Positions 8,083-17,588 of a stretch of DNA of 64,000 bases are shown here, piece by piece. The DNA lies in NCBI GenBank assembly GCA_964473525.1, contig CAYYPK010000028.1, positions 1-64,000 on the forward strand. The letters run 5' to 3'. A model generated the notes under the pieces. It saw only the letters and a list, made by a program, of their open reading frames with translations. It had not been told where the DNA came from and made no database searches. The position numbers were made by a program, and so were the translations under genes. This stretch comes from GCA-2687025 sp964473525 (GTDB lineage Bacteria > Poribacteria > WGA-4E > GCA-2687025). How positions within the stretch are numbered: position 1 is the stretch's first letter; each line of letters begins with the position of its first letter.

Positions 8083-11000
8083 CGCCGTCTATCTGCGCCA
8101 ACAGCTCCCGCACCGCGACGTCCAACTGCTGGTCCACGCCTCGGGCGGCATCGCCCAACGGCCGGTCCACATCAATGTCCACTGGGCGCGCCGCGCCCTC
8201 CAGGTTCTCGCCGTCCAGCGTCCCGACGCGCATGCGCGGCAGGCGGAACGACGTGCCGTTGAGCAGCGACCACCCCCACGTCCAGATGACGGCGCCCGCG
8301 GTCGGCTTGCCGACTATCTTGCCCAGGCCCAGACGCCGGAACCCCTCGCTGAACATCTCCGTGTTGCTGCCGGAGTGTTCGTTCGTGATGAGGATGATCG
8401 GCTTCTCCAGGATCCGGTTGCCCGCGAGGTTCGTGTCCGGTGACGTGTAGTGCCCGCGCAGACTGGACAGCGTGTACGCCTTGCGCGTCAGGACGTCCAG
8501 GATGAACGGTGCGATGTGCCCGCCGCCGTTGAACCGCACGTCCACGACGATGCCATCGCGACTGTGCGATTCGGCGTCGAGGTCAGCGATGAATTGCATG
8601 TAAGCGGGGTAGGACATCGCGGAAACGTGCGCGTACCCGAGCCGCCCGCCGCTCTTGTCGTGGACGTAGTCGGCGTTGGAGCGCGTCCACCCACGGTAGC
8701 GGAGCTGCCCGTGTCGGCCTCCCGTCATGGGCTTGACGGCGATCTCGCGCGCGTCCTCCGTCGTGCCGTCGTCGCTCAGCGCAAGCGTGACGCGCTTGCC
8801 CGCCAGCCTCTGAAGCCGCGTCGACAGACTCGCTCCATCGGCGAGCGGCTCCCCGGCGAGGGCCACGAGGTACTCCCCGACGCGGGGTGGATCCTCGGGC
8901 GCCGTCACCGCCGAGTCAGGGAGGACGGACGTGATGAGGTACCGGCCGTCGGACTCCAGCGCCGCGCGGTCGAAGTCCAGGCCGAGGAAGCTGTCGGGAG
9001 CCCCTCCGCCACCGCCGCCCGCTCCAAGATGCGAGGCGTTCAGTTCGCCCACCATGAGGTTGAGCAGTTCGCGGAACTCGTCGATCGTCGTCGCCACTTC
9101 GACCTGCGGCCGAAACCGCTCTCGGGTGGCGTCCCAGTCACACCCGTGGAAGGCGTCGTCGTAGAAGTTCTCGTTCATGATGCGCCACGCCTCGTCGAAC
9201 GCCTGCATCTTCTCGGCGTGGAAGTCGATCTCCACCTCGGCGCGCACGTTGAGCGCCTTCGGGTCGCCCTCGCGACCACCGGCCTCGTCCATGCCGCTGG
9301 AATGGATGCGGCCGCCCTCGAGGAAGAAGAAGCGCTTGCCGTCCTTCACGAACCGCACAGACCCCTTGCCGCCCGCCGACGATGTGAGCTGCTTCGGTGG
9401 CTCTCCCTGCTTGCCCTCTTCCAGGGAGAGGCTCCAGAGGTTCGCCTGCCCCGTGTGAGACGCGGCGTAGACCAGCGTCTTCGAGTCGGGGCGGATGCGC
9501 ATGACGCCCGCGCCCGCCTTGGGATCCGTCAGGAACCGGACGCGGTGCTTGATGCCCTCGAACACGATCTCTACAGGCTCTGGGGCTTCCTCCTCGTCGT
9601 CTTCGTCGTCCGCGCTGTCAGATTCGTCGCTTCCGTCCGCGTCATCTTCCTCCGAGGCGGCAGACGACACGCCCCCGGCCTCTGCGTCGCCGCCGGCGTT
9701 CCCTGATTCGTCGCCACCAGCGGCGGCCTCTGTGTTCTGGTCGTCTTCGTCGGGTTCGCCTTCGTCGTTGTCCGGGGTCTCCTCGTCCTCGAACAGCTTG
9801 TCGAAGTCGTCCTCCTCGAACACCGGCTGCACCGGCGCGAGGTCGACCCGCGCGATGAGACTTTCCTGCCGGTATTGCCCCGTGCCGAACACGAGGAACT
9901 TGCCGTCGGGAGACCACTGTAGCGCGCCGCACCCGATGTTACTCAGGAACGTCACCTGCCGCGACGCGTCCTCGTCGACCCGCTGCACGTGGATGTTGTC
10001 GAAGAAGTTGGCGTCGGTGGCCGTGTATGCGAGCCACTGGCTGTCCGGCGACCACACGAAGTCCGTGGGCGAGAACACGCCGGTGAACCGCTCGTTCGTG
10101 ATGAACGCGCGTTCCGCCCAGTCGTCGGTGGACATGAGCCGTATCTCCGTCTTGCCGACGCTGTATGCCAGCCACTGCCCGTCCGGTGAGAACACGGGCG
10201 ACGCCTTCGGCTCGTGACAGTCGGTGAGTCGGCGCTCATCGCGTGCCTTGAAGTCGTAAAGGTACACCTCGTTGTGGCCGCTTCGATCCGACAGGTAGAC
10301 GACGTGTTCGCTGTCGGGCCGCCAAGACAACTGGCTCTCCCGCGCGTGCGTGTCCGTCACGCGGAACGAGTCGCCGCCCTTCTTGACCTTGTCGCCCTTG
10401 TCCGCCAGGTCGGCGAACACCTCGCCGTGCACGACGAAGGCGACCTTCTTGCCGTCGGGCGCCAGGTCGAACTCCGACAGCCCGTTCGTGAACGCCTCGT
10501 GCCGCACCGGCGTCGCCTTCTCGTCGGCGTACACCTGAATGTCCACCGCCGAGGCGTCGCCCGAAGCGGCGTTGAGCCGCCACACGCCGAAGTCGCGCTC
10601 GAACGTGATCCACCGCCCGTCGGCGGAGATCGAGGGATTGGTAACGCGGCCGTCCGTGAAGGCCGTGACGGGCTCCGCGTCCTCGTCTCCGTCGAGAGGC
10701 ATACGCCAGATGTTCTCCTCGCCGTCGCGATCCGACACGTAGTAGATGCACTCCGCCGCCTCGCCCCACATGGGCCGGACGTTGAGCCCAAGATGCGTCG
10801 TCAGTCGCCGGAAGTCCTCCTCTCCCGCCTCCTCCTCCATGAGCCAGATGTCAGAGTGTCCCGCGGGGTTGGGGCCGTGCCGCCACCACTGATGCCCGTT
10901 GTTGTTGAAGGCGAGCCATTTCCCGTCAGGGGAGACGGCGACGTTGTAGTGCGATTCCATCGGGTCGTGGGCGATGCGTACGAGCGGCCCGCCTTCTACG

Positions 11001-11374
11001 GCGATCTTGGTCAGCGCGCCACCAAGGCCCGTGTCGTGCGACGTGAAATACAGCCACGCGCCATCCGGCGACCATGCGAGTGGGGGAGGCGTGCCCCCGT
11101 GGTGCGTCACGCGGCGTGGCGGCCCGGCGCCGTTCAGCGACGCCACGTAGATGTTCCCGCCACCCGTGCGCTCCGAGAAGAACGCGAGCGACTCACCGTC
11201 GGGCGAGAAGCACGGCCAGCAATCCTCGCTGGGGTGAGACGTAACGCGCGCCGCCACCCCGCCCTCCGAGGCAGCTATCCACAGGTCGCCTGCATGCGCG
11301 AAAGCAATCCGCGATCCGTCGGGCGATAGGGCGGGACGCCGTAGCAGCGGCCCAGTCGCGTCGATGCCTGTCAT
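8075..11374 (-). CDS. Tricorn protease homologue (S41 family)
   Basis: 1099 residues, close to the usual tricorn length. The first ~510 residues are propeller repeats with SPDG motifs (LSPDGSRIAF, FSPDGESLAF, VSPDGKWLAF). Residues about 515-600 are an acidic low-complexity insert rich in D, E, G, S and A. The C1 region with LNASH (His782, matching the tricorn catalytic His), a PDZ-like domain around 800-890, and the C-terminal S41 core with NEHSGSNTEMF (Ser1001 or Ser1003 as nucleophile) and GLGKIVGKPTAG follow. Tricorn enzymes degrade oligopeptides, acting after the proteasome or Lon-like proteases. No signal peptide is seen, so a cytoplasmic location is likely. Confidence 0.92.
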   Translation of the reverse strand: MTGIDATGPLLRRPALSPDGSRIAFAHAGDLWIAASEGGVAARVTSHPSEDCWPCFSPDGESLAFFSERTGGGNIYVASLNGAGPPRRVTHHGGTPPPLAWSPDGAWLYFTSHDTGLGGALTKIAVEGGPLVRIAHDPMESHYNVAVSPDGKWLAFNNNGHQWWRHGPNPAGHSDIWLMEEEAGEEDFRRLTTHLGLNVRPMWGEAAECIYYVSDRDGEENIWRMPLDGDEDAEPVTAFTDGRVTNPSISADGRWITFERDFGVWRLNAASGDASAVDIQVYADEKATPVRHEAFTNGLSEFDLAPDGKKVAFVVHGEVFADLADKGDKVKKGGDSFRVTDTHARESQLSWRPDSEHVVYLSDRSGHNEVYLYDFKARDERRLTDCHEPKASPVFSPDGQWLAYSVGKTEIRLMSTDDWAERAFITNERFTGVFSPTDFVWSPDSQWLAYTATDANFFDNIHVQRVDEDASRQVTFLSNIGCGALQWSPDGKFLVFGTGQYRQESLIARVDLAPVQPVFEEDDFDKLFEDEETPDNDEGEPDEDDQNTEAAAGGDESGNAGGDAEAGGVSSAASEEDDADGSDESDSADDEDDEEEAPEPVEIVFEGIKHRVRFLTDPKAGAGVMRIRPDSKTLVYAASHTGQANLWSLSLEEGKQGEPPKQLTSSAGGKGSVRFVKDGKRFFFLEGGRIHSSGMDEAGGREGDPKALNVRAEVEIDFHAEKMQAFDEAWRIMNENFYDDAFHGCDWDATRERFRPQVEVATTIDEFRELLNLMVGELNASHLGAGGGGGGAPDSFLGLDFDRAALESDGRYLITSVLPDSAVTAPEDPPRVGEYLVALAGEPLADGASLSTRLQRLAGKRVTLALSDDGTTEDAREIAVKPMTGGRHGQLRYRGWTRSNADYVHDKSGGRLGYAHVSAMSYPAYMQFIADLDAESHSRDGIVVDVRFNGGGHIAPFILDVLTRKAYTLSSLRGHYTSPDTNLAGNRILEKPIILITNEHSGSNTEMFSEGFRRLGLGKIVGKPTAGAVIWTWGWSLLNGTSFRLPRMRVGTLDGENLEGAARPVDIDVDRPLGDAARGVDQQLDVAVRELLAQIDGDG

Positions 11375-11415
11375 GGCGAGTTCCTACTACTCGGTTGGGG
11401 CTACGGCGTTCGGCG

Positions 11416-12417
11416 TCAGCCGAGCGAGATGACCGCGCCGCCCTCTTCGATGGACTGATACGCCGCCAGCGCCACCTCGACGATGGCGCGTCCGTCGGCC
11501 GCGGTGATGGGGGTGTCGGTGTCGTTCAGGATCGCGTCGACGAAGGCGCGGATTTCCGCCTTGACGGGTGTCTCGAAGTCCAGGTCGCCGATCTCTACCT
11601 TCTCGAGTTCGCCATCGAACCGTTTTGTGTCGATCGTGGCGCCGCCGCCCCAGAACTTGGGGAAGTCCACGGAACCCTCCGTACAGTCGATACGGCCGCC
11701 GTAGCCTCCTATGGCGCTGGCGTTGCCCGATTGCAGGAAGCCGACCGCGCCGCTGGTGAACTGTAGGGAGACGAGGGTGACATCGGGATAGTCGAGTCGT
11801 TCCTCGACGAACTTGCCGCCGACGGCGGACACCTTCGCCACGTCGCCGCAGACGAAGCGCATGAAGTCGATCTCGTGGGCGTTCACTTCCATGAGCGTGC
11901 CGCCCGACTCGGCGAGCTTGTACCGCCAGCCCGGGTGGTTGTCGCCCCAGCCGCCGCCGATGCGCCAAACGACCATCGTCGTCGGGTCGCCGAAGTCGCC
12001 ACTGGCGACGAGCTCCCGCACCTTGCCGTGCGTGCCGTGGTATCGGCAGACGTGCCCGATCTGGAACTTGACGCCCGCCTCTTCCACGGCCGCGGTCATC
12101 GCGTCGCAGTCTTCGAGCGTCGGCGCCATGGGCTTCTCGGAGAAGACGTGCTTCCCAGCTTCCGCCGCGGCCTCGGTCATGGGTCGGTGCATGAAGGGCG
12201 GCGACGCGATGAGCACCGCGTCGATGTCGTCGCGGGCGAGCAGTTCGGCGTAGTCCGTGACGTACGTGGACTCGATGTCTTCCGCGAGGCTCTTCGCGCG
12301 AGACTCGTCCAGGTCGCTGACTGCCGCTACGGTCGCGTGTTCCAGCTTCTGCGCGTTGCGCGCGAGGTCGCTCCCCATGCCGCCGCAGCCGATGACTCCC
12401 AGCGTGACGCTTGCCAT
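11416..12417 (-). CDS. Gfo/Idh/MocA-family NAD(P)-dependent oxidoreductase
   Basis: 333 residues from the ATG at 12417, chosen because MASVTLGVIGCGGMG places the Rossmann GxGxxG at the N-terminus; an upstream extension lacks family features. The conserved EKP motif occurs in VFSEKPMAPT and the substrate-domain motif in NAHEIDFMR. Members oxidise or reduce sugars, inositols and related polyols. The exact substrate is not predictable. It stands alone between the sialidase-like gene (109 bp upstream, same strand) and the tricorn gene. A paralogue lies at 32546-33535 in a different operon. Confidence 0.88.
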   Translation of the reverse strand: MASVTLGVIGCGGMGSDLARNAQKLEHATVAAVSDLDESRAKSLAEDIESTYVTDYAELLARDDIDAVLIASPPFMHRPMTEAAAEAGKHVFSEKPMAPTLEDCDAMTAAVEEAGVKFQIGHVCRYHGTHGKVRELVASGDFGDPTTMVVWRIGGGWGDNHPGWRYKLAESGGTLMEVNAHEIDFMRFVCGDVAKVSAVGGKFVEERLDYPDVTLVSLQFTSGAVGFLQSGNASAIGGYGGRIDCTEGSVDFPKFWGGGATIDTKRFDGELEKVEIGDLDFETPVKAEIRAFVDAILNDTDTPITAADGRAIVEVALAAYQSIEEGGAVISLG

Positions 12418-12526
12418 GTACTTCCATTCTCTAGCGTAGGTAGCCGTGATATTCCGCGACGACGACGCGACGCGTGGAGCGTCCATTGTCGGTTATCTCG
12501 GCGCGGGACTCCAGACGCGAAGGCGA

Positions 12527-13612
12527 TCAGGCGTCCCAGACGGTGGCGGCGATGTGTCGCTCGCCGTCTGGAGTCTCGTGCCAATAATAGACCGTCACCA
12601 TCTTGCCGTCCGCGCGCTGCACTGAGCGTGGATAGCCAATGTCGTGTCCACCGCCGTTGTCCCGCAACACGATCTCGTCGCCCCAGGTCGCGCCATCGTC
12701 CGCGCTGATGCGCGCGCACATGCGGTAAGGGGCGTCACGGAAGCCGTACGTTAGGGCCAGCCGCCCGTCCTCAAGATGGGTCAGCGTGGGAGGGTTGCCG
12801 CCGACGCCCGTGTTCGGCGCCGCCCGTGTCACGAACTCCCAGGAGGCACCGTCGTCCTCGCTCCGGTACAGATCGATCCAGTTCGTGGCGTCTCGGAAGT
12901 CGGTCGCCTCGCCGCGGCAGCGTACGGCGACTACTGACGCGGTGTCCGACAGCCGCACGCTCGCGGGCATGATGGAGAACCCGTCCGGCTCTGGACCCAC
13001 CCACGACCTGAACTGGAACGTCTTCCCAGCATCGTCCGTGCGCGCCACGAACACCCAGCCCTCGCCGCCGTCCGGCTTTGCCGCCGTGAGATAGAGCGTG
13101 CACTCGTCCGAGCTGGACGCCTGATAATCGGTGCGAGCCGCGATGCCCGTCTGGCCGAAATCTGGGAGCGCGTACGGCCCTTGCCACGACGCGCAGCGGT
13201 CGTCCGACACGTAGAACCACGAGGCGGCGCCCGCGCGGAGGCCGTTCCGCGCGGCCATCAGCGCGAAGTCAGGATGCGTGAAGTCGAAGCCGCCGGGTGA
13301 CGCTGGTATGGCCACCGGTTCGCCGTCACCGATTTTCAGCTCTGGAGCCATGTGCTCGTCGGCGGACATGCCCTTGTCACCGGGGGCGCGCGCGGGCGTG
13401 GGCCGCACGTCCCACGTCTCACCGCCGTCCAGGCTGCGCGCCTGCATGCCTACGAACGGGCGCGTGCGGTCGCGCGTGTGGAAGCCCGCGTCTGAGTCGT
13501 GGTAGCCGTACGTGAAGCCGACGACGATCTCGTCGCCCCAGTTCCAGATGCCGTAGTTCGCTGGCCAGCCTGCGTAGCGCCCCGGCTCGCGGCATATCGT
13601 GATATGACGCAC
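12527..13612 (-). CDS. Sialidase-like BNR/Asp-box propeller protein
   Basis: 361 residues from a GTG at 13612 with GGAG seven bases upstream; the frame is open further but that extension is Pro/Arg-rich and out of character. Four Asp-box-like motifs of the S-x-D-x-G-x-x-W type are visible: SLDGGETWD, TDDAGKTFQ, SEDDGASWE and SADDGATWG. The body is therefore a six-bladed propeller of the sialidase/BNR superfamily. No signal peptide is evident and the full catalytic set of true sialidases (Arg triad, Tyr) was not confirmed, so exo-sialidase activity is not claimed. It is cotranscribable with the downstream Gfo/Idh gene. Confidence 0.75.
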   Translation of the reverse strand: MRHITICREPGRYAGWPANYGIWNWGDEIVVGFTYGYHDSDAGFHTRDRTRPFVGMQARSLDGGETWDVRPTPARAPGDKGMSADEHMAPELKIGDGEPVAIPASPGGFDFTHPDFALMAARNGLRAGAASWFYVSDDRCASWQGPYALPDFGQTGIAARTDYQASSSDECTLYLTAAKPDGGEGWVFVARTDDAGKTFQFRSWVGPEPDGFSIMPASVRLSDTASVVAVRCRGEATDFRDATNWIDLYRSEDDGASWEFVTRAAPNTGVGGNPPTLTHLEDGRLALTYGFRDAPYRMCARISADDGATWGDEIVLRDNGGGHDIGYPRSVQRADGKMVTVYYWHETPDGERHIAATVWDA

Positions 13613-13755
13613 GCATTGTCTCCGTTGGGTGTGTCGGGCGGCTCTATGCTGCGCTTCCGCGTCGTCCGCCGCAAGCGCGGGCGAGTGCGCGTAGGCCGCC
13701 GGTGGGCTATCCTGAGGCGAGTTTAGGTGTCGGGCCCAGGGTTGGAGGAATGGCG

Positions 13756-14481
13756 ATGCGTGGTTTGCGGGATGGAGTGGCGCGCGCGGCGTGCGCGATA
13801 GTCGTCGCGGGCCTCGTTGCGTGCTCGGGCGCCACGCCGCAGGCGCCGGACGCCGATCCCCCGACCGAGGTGACGGCATCGGTCCTGCTTGCAGGCATCA
13901 ACGCGGCGTTGGACAGCGGCGACGCGGTCGAGGCGACGCGCCTCGCCGACCTCGCGCGCGAAGCTGACCTGACCGACGAGCAGACCAGCGAACTCGCGGC
14001 CCTGGTAGCGCGCGCGGCGGAGGCCGATCCAACCGGTGGCGTGGACCCGGCGGGTGACACCCTCCCGACCCATGCCGCTCCGTCGCTGGCGAGGGCCTCA
14101 CGCGGGCGCGGCGCCGCAGCGGCGCCGGACGTCGCGTACGACGCCGTGCCATTCTTCGACGGCTACCGCGACGAGTCAGACGGCTCCCGATCCGCCTGGT
14201 ACGACCTCGGCGCGCTGTACGTGTCGTCTGCCGACGCGCCCGCGCCCGGGCTCCATCGCCGGGGGGCTCGCGGCGACGTGATCGTCGTCCTGGATTTGGG
14301 CCAGCTCCTGTCGGAGAAGGGCATTGATGAGACTCCCCGGCGCTATCACGGCGTTACGCGTGTCCGCCACGGAGCAATGCTGCACCACTACGTGGACGCC
14401 TTTGGCCGGGTGACGACTGGCAGAACGTCGTTGCAGGACGACGGCGCAACGCACACGACGCTCCTCCGCCGCGACCAGTGA
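13756..14481 (+). CDS. Lipoprotein of unknown function
   Basis: 241 residues. GGAGG lies seven bases before the ATG at 13756, which is preferred over the in-frame ATG at 13750. Residues 1-22 form a signal peptide with basic N-region and hydrophobic core ending in lipobox LVAC, followed by Ser, so outer-membrane retention is plausible. Residues about 35-95 are helical, and the C-terminal half is rich in Gly, Arg and Tyr without a recognised domain. It is divergent from the sialidase-like gene, with a 143-bp shared upstream region. Confidence 0.65.
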   Translation: MRGLRDGVARAACAIVVAGLVACSGATPQAPDADPPTEVTASVLLAGINAALDSGDAVEATRLADLAREADLTDEQTSELAALVARAAEADPTGGVDPAGDTLPTHAAPSLARASRGRGAAAAPDVAYDAVPFFDGYRDESDGSRSAWYDLGALYVSSADAPAPGLHRRGARGDVIVVLDLGQLLSEKGIDETPRRYHGVTRVRHGAMLHHYVDAFGRVTTGRTSLQDDGATHTTLLRRDQ

Positions 14482-14531
14482 ACATCCGTGGGGCGGCGCC
14501 TAACGTCGCCCGCGGGATGCCCGAACCGCGA

Positions 14532-15593
14532 TCACCCCGACTCGTTCCACCAGATGTCGACGTGCCGCTCCGGCTGGTACGGCTTGCCCACAATGTCCGG
14601 CAGCCCGTTCCCGGTAAGATCGACACACTTCGCCTCGTGCACGGGCACTCCGCGCTGGATGACGACCGGCTCGAACTCCCCATCGCCCTGGTTCTCGAAG
14701 ATGACCATCTCCGGGCTCTCGTTGCGCCCGAGCCCCATCTCGCCCACGAAGATGTCCAAAAGTCCGTTGCCGGTGAAGTCGGCGACCTCGAGACTGTGCG
14801 CGTGAAAAAGGTCGTCGCGCAGGACGCGTGGCGTCCAGTCTGGAGGCTTGCAGATGCCGAGGCGTCCGGGGTGTGTCTCCGCCTCGCTCAGCACGATTTC
14901 CAGGCGTCCATCGCCATCCAGGTCTCCGACGGCAACGCGCGTCATGGACCAGTCCGGGGCAAACGTGCGCCTTCCCCACGACCCATCGCCGTTGGGCTTG
15001 AAGATGGTGGGCCCCACCAGCGCCTCGTTGATGCCGTCGGCGTCGATGTCCACAATCGCGAGTCCTTCGACGCGGGGCATGTCGTCCGCGAGGATGTGCC
15101 GGCACTCGTCGGGCCACGGCGAGATGGTGGGGTCTGCCGGGATGTCGTAGTAGGCGACCACACCCGTGTTCTGTGAGGCGATCAGAATCTCCGGCTCCCC
15201 ATCGCCGTCGATGTCGCCGACCGCCTGGTCGTGATAGCGTTCGAGCCGATCCTCGATGATGCGCCATGTCCACGGATGGGACAGGTCCGAGGGGTTCTCG
15301 ACCCAGTACAGGTGCTTGCCGCGACCCTCCTGCCCGATGACGATGTCCGGTCGTCCGTTGCCGTTCACGTCGAGGACCACGCCTCCTGCTTCGAGCGGCG
15401 GAGTCAGTGCAATGGGATGGCGCTCCCACGTTGGGTTCTCGTACCACCACAACGTGAGATCGCCGCGCTTGCTCCCGATGATGATGTCCTGCTTGCCGTT
15501 GCCGTTCACGTCGGCGAACAGTGTGATATCGACTTCGCTGCCTGGTGGGTCAGAGTCGATTATCTCGCGGCGGAACTTCAGCTTGGATGGCAT
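14532..15593 (-). CDS. FG-GAP/VCBS repeat propeller protein
   Basis: 353 residues from the ATG at 15593 with GAGGAG seven bases upstream. At least six repeats of the D-x-D/N-G-N/D-G-x-x-D-I type occur (DVNGNGKQDIIIG, DIDGDGEPEILIA, DLDGDGRLEIVLS, DFTGNGLLDIFVG, DLTGNGLPDIVGK). These are calcium-binding FG-GAP/VCBS blades as in integrin-alpha-like propellers. No signal peptide is present at the chosen start, which is unusual for this secreted-type fold. It is a paralogue of the protein at 40702-41823 with the same domain plan. The specific role is unknown. Confidence 0.82.
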   Translation of the reverse strand: MPSKLKFRREIIDSDPPGSEVDITLFADVNGNGKQDIIIGSKRGDLTLWWYENPTWERHPIALTPPLEAGGVVLDVNGNGRPDIVIGQEGRGKHLYWVENPSDLSHPWTWRIIEDRLERYHDQAVGDIDGDGEPEILIASQNTGVVAYYDIPADPTISPWPDECRHILADDMPRVEGLAIVDIDADGINEALVGPTIFKPNGDGSWGRRTFAPDWSMTRVAVGDLDGDGRLEIVLSEAETHPGRLGICKPPDWTPRVLRDDLFHAHSLEVADFTGNGLLDIFVGEMGLGRNESPEMVIFENQGDGEFEPVVIQRGVPVHEAKCVDLTGNGLPDIVGKPYQPERHVDIWWNESG

Positions 15594-16106
15594 GGGGCGT
15601 CTCCTCGATCGGGCGGCCACTGCGGGGAAGGCAAGGCACTATACCACGCGTCCGACGGGCAGCGGCGTTCCGCCCGCTGCTTTCGCCGCGTCCGCTCAGC
15701 GGTAGCATCCGTGGGACGGGCCCGCCTGGCCGGGGCGGAACGGCCGCTGGATGTCGTGACGCGCCAAGGGATACACAGTATGATGGACGCCCTGAGGCAC
15801 GGCGGAAAACGCGCGACCGGCCACTGGTGAAGGTCGAGGGCGACCCGGTCTCACCGCTTGTCGTTCGGCGCATCGAGCCCAATACCTGAGTAGACGTGGG
15901 ACGCACGTGCGCTGGCCAAGCACAACGTGGCCGAGTGATGATTCGAGCTCCATCGCGACCACCTGGCGTCACACGACACAACCGAGCAGCCGCAGGTCAG
16001 CGCGACTACATCCGCAGAGCTACTGCTGCTGCGAAATAGAGGTCGTCTAAGCGCCCGGCTCAGCGGTCACCACCTAGGCTGCGGCGCGCGTCGATGGAGG
16101 AACCGA
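15594..16106. other. 513-bp gene-poor interval
   Basis: The interval separates the minus-strand FG-GAP gene from the plus-strand VOC gene and must hold both promoters. No frame shows convincing coding character, and no tRNA-like cloverleaf or strong terminator was seen. A fragment near 15827-15890 reads as a short plausible peptide (VKVEGDPVSPLVVRRIEP) ending in TGA, possibly the remnant of a decayed gene, but nothing supports an identity. A GGAGG at 16096-16100 belongs to the VOC gene. Confidence 0.4.
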
Positions 16107-16478
16107 GTGGTACAACGCATGATCGAAAACACGATCCCGATTCTGCGAGTTCGCGACGTTGCTGGTGGCGCTGACTACTACGCGAACACGCTCGGCTTCA
16201 CCGAGCAGTGGCGCGCTGGGGACACGGCTGGCATGGTGCGCGATGGCCACGCCGTCTACCTGACCGATGGCGAACAGGGGCAGCTAGGCGGGTGGGTGTG
16301 GATCGGCGTCGAAAACCTTGATGCCATCCACGCCGAGTACGTGGCCAACGGCGCGAGCATCATCATGCCCCCGACGGAGTACCCGTGGGCGCGTGAATTC
16401 CGCGTAGAAGATCCCGACGGCAACGTGCTGCGGATCGGCGGCGCGCCCGCGGACGACGGCGAGTCCACATCTTCATAG
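16107..16478 (+). CDS. VOC (glyoxalase/bleomycin-resistance-like) superfamily protein
   Basis: 123 residues from a GTG at 16107 with GGAGG six bases upstream. The beta-alpha-beta-beta-beta layout is visible: IPILRVRDVAGGADYYANTLGF, a central VYLTDGEQ strand, then REFRVEDPDGNVLRIG, the classic C-terminal VOC signature with the Glu metal-ligand position replaced by the DPDGN turn region. Such small proteins bind a divalent metal and act as dioxygenases, isomerases or antibiotic-binding proteins. The substrate is unknown. The stop lies 15 bp before the kinase start, so it probably opens a four-gene unit with the two kinases and the small ORF. Confidence 0.85.
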   Translation: MVQRMIENTIPILRVRDVAGGADYYANTLGFTEQWRAGDTAGMVRDGHAVYLTDGEQGQLGGWVWIGVENLDAIHAEYVANGASIIMPPTEYPWAREFRVEDPDGNVLRIGGAPADDGESTSS

Positions 16479-16493
16479 AACATGGGACACCAC

Positions 16494-17540
16494 ATGATAG
16501 CGGCGCCGGACCAAATCACGCCGGAGTGGCTCACCGCGCGTCTGCGCGCGAACGGCCATCTGCCGGACGGAAACGCGACCGCGGTGACTCTCGGCGAGCC
16601 GTTCGAGTCCACGGGCGCGACGTGGACGCCGGTGAAGGTCGAATACGAGGGCGCGAACGGAGACGCGCCACGCGATCTCCTCTTCAAGCTGCTGCACAAG
16701 GAACGCTACGGCGGCGGCCTCAATGAGACGGTCCTGTTCACGGACTTCGCGGCGCAGATGCCCGACCCGCCCGTGGGCATCCTCTACGACTTCGACCACG
16801 ACGAAGCGGAGCGCCACATCTACCTGCTCGTGCAGGACATCTCCGTCACGCACAAGAAGGCGCCAGACGGCATCGACACGGACGACTACGTGGCGGCGGC
16901 GAGTTCGCTGTTGGGCTTTCATGCGTACTGGTGGGAGCACGACCGCCTCCAAGAGCCACGCTTCGAGGACAGCCGCTGGGATCCCATGCGCCTCGCCAAC
17001 GCCTGCTCCGAGGAGAACATCCGCAAAAACGTCGCGTACTTCCGCGAAGAGGAGCTGCCGAAGTACCTGAAGACGAACCCATCCGACCTGCCGGAAGGAC
17101 GGCTCCCGACCGTCGAACTCGCTCTCGACCGGTGGGCGGACGTGTTCTGGGATCGCGTCGGCGTCGGCGAGAACGTCACGTTCATTCACGGTGACTCGCA
17201 CGTGATGAACATGCTGTTCCCGCGCGACCGCGCCACGCAGCGCGTGCTGCTGGTCGACTTCGAGACGTACCGACGTGGGCTCGGCACGTACGACCTCGCG
17301 TACATGATGTTCTTCCGCTCTGCCGAACACCGGCGCGAGTTGGAGAAGGCCGTCCTGCCCGCCTACTACGACGAACTCGTCGCGCGCGGCGTCACCGGGT
17401 ACTCGCGCGAGCAGTTCGAATGGGACTATCGCCTGTCGATCATCGCGTGTCTGTTCCCGCCGCTTTCGTGGGACCACGGGGGCGCCACGCAGGCCCTGTC
17501 CGCGTTCGACGACTGGGATTGTGGCGAGTTGCTAGCGTAA
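16494..17540 (+). CDS. Phosphotransferase, ecdysteroid-kinase-like/APH fold (copy 1)
   Basis: 348 residues. ATG 16494 is preferred over 16482 because it aligns with the start of the tandem paralogue (both reach ITPEWL after the same number of residues) and has GGGA upstream. Visible kinase features are LFKLL-HKERY in the nucleotide-binding lobe, LLVQDIS in the hinge, catalytic loop HGDSHVMNMLF (Brenner-type HxDxxxxN) and metal-binding VDFETYRRGLGTYDLAY. Known relatives phosphorylate small hydroxylated molecules. It is about 60% similar by eye to the next gene and the pair arose by tandem duplication. Resistance to an aminoglycoside is not implied. Confidence 0.82.
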   Translation: MIAAPDQITPEWLTARLRANGHLPDGNATAVTLGEPFESTGATWTPVKVEYEGANGDAPRDLLFKLLHKERYGGGLNETVLFTDFAAQMPDPPVGILYDFDHDEAERHIYLLVQDISVTHKKAPDGIDTDDYVAAASSLLGFHAYWWEHDRLQEPRFEDSRWDPMRLANACSEENIRKNVAYFREEELPKYLKTNPSDLPEGRLPTVELALDRWADVFWDRVGVGENVTFIHGDSHVMNMLFPRDRATQRVLLVDFETYRRGLGTYDLAYMMFFRSAEHRRELEKAVLPAYYDELVARGVTGYSREQFEWDYRLSIIACLFPPLSWDHGGATQALSAFDDWDCGELLA

Positions 17541-17588
17541 CGCCCTTCTGGCCACGGAAGGCAGGCGACAACACGAAGGGATGCGCAC

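Noticed and set aside
8450..11329. Two long plus-strand frames opposite the tricorn gene
   Set aside because: Both are antisense to strong PD40 and S41 motifs and show no family features or ribosome sites.
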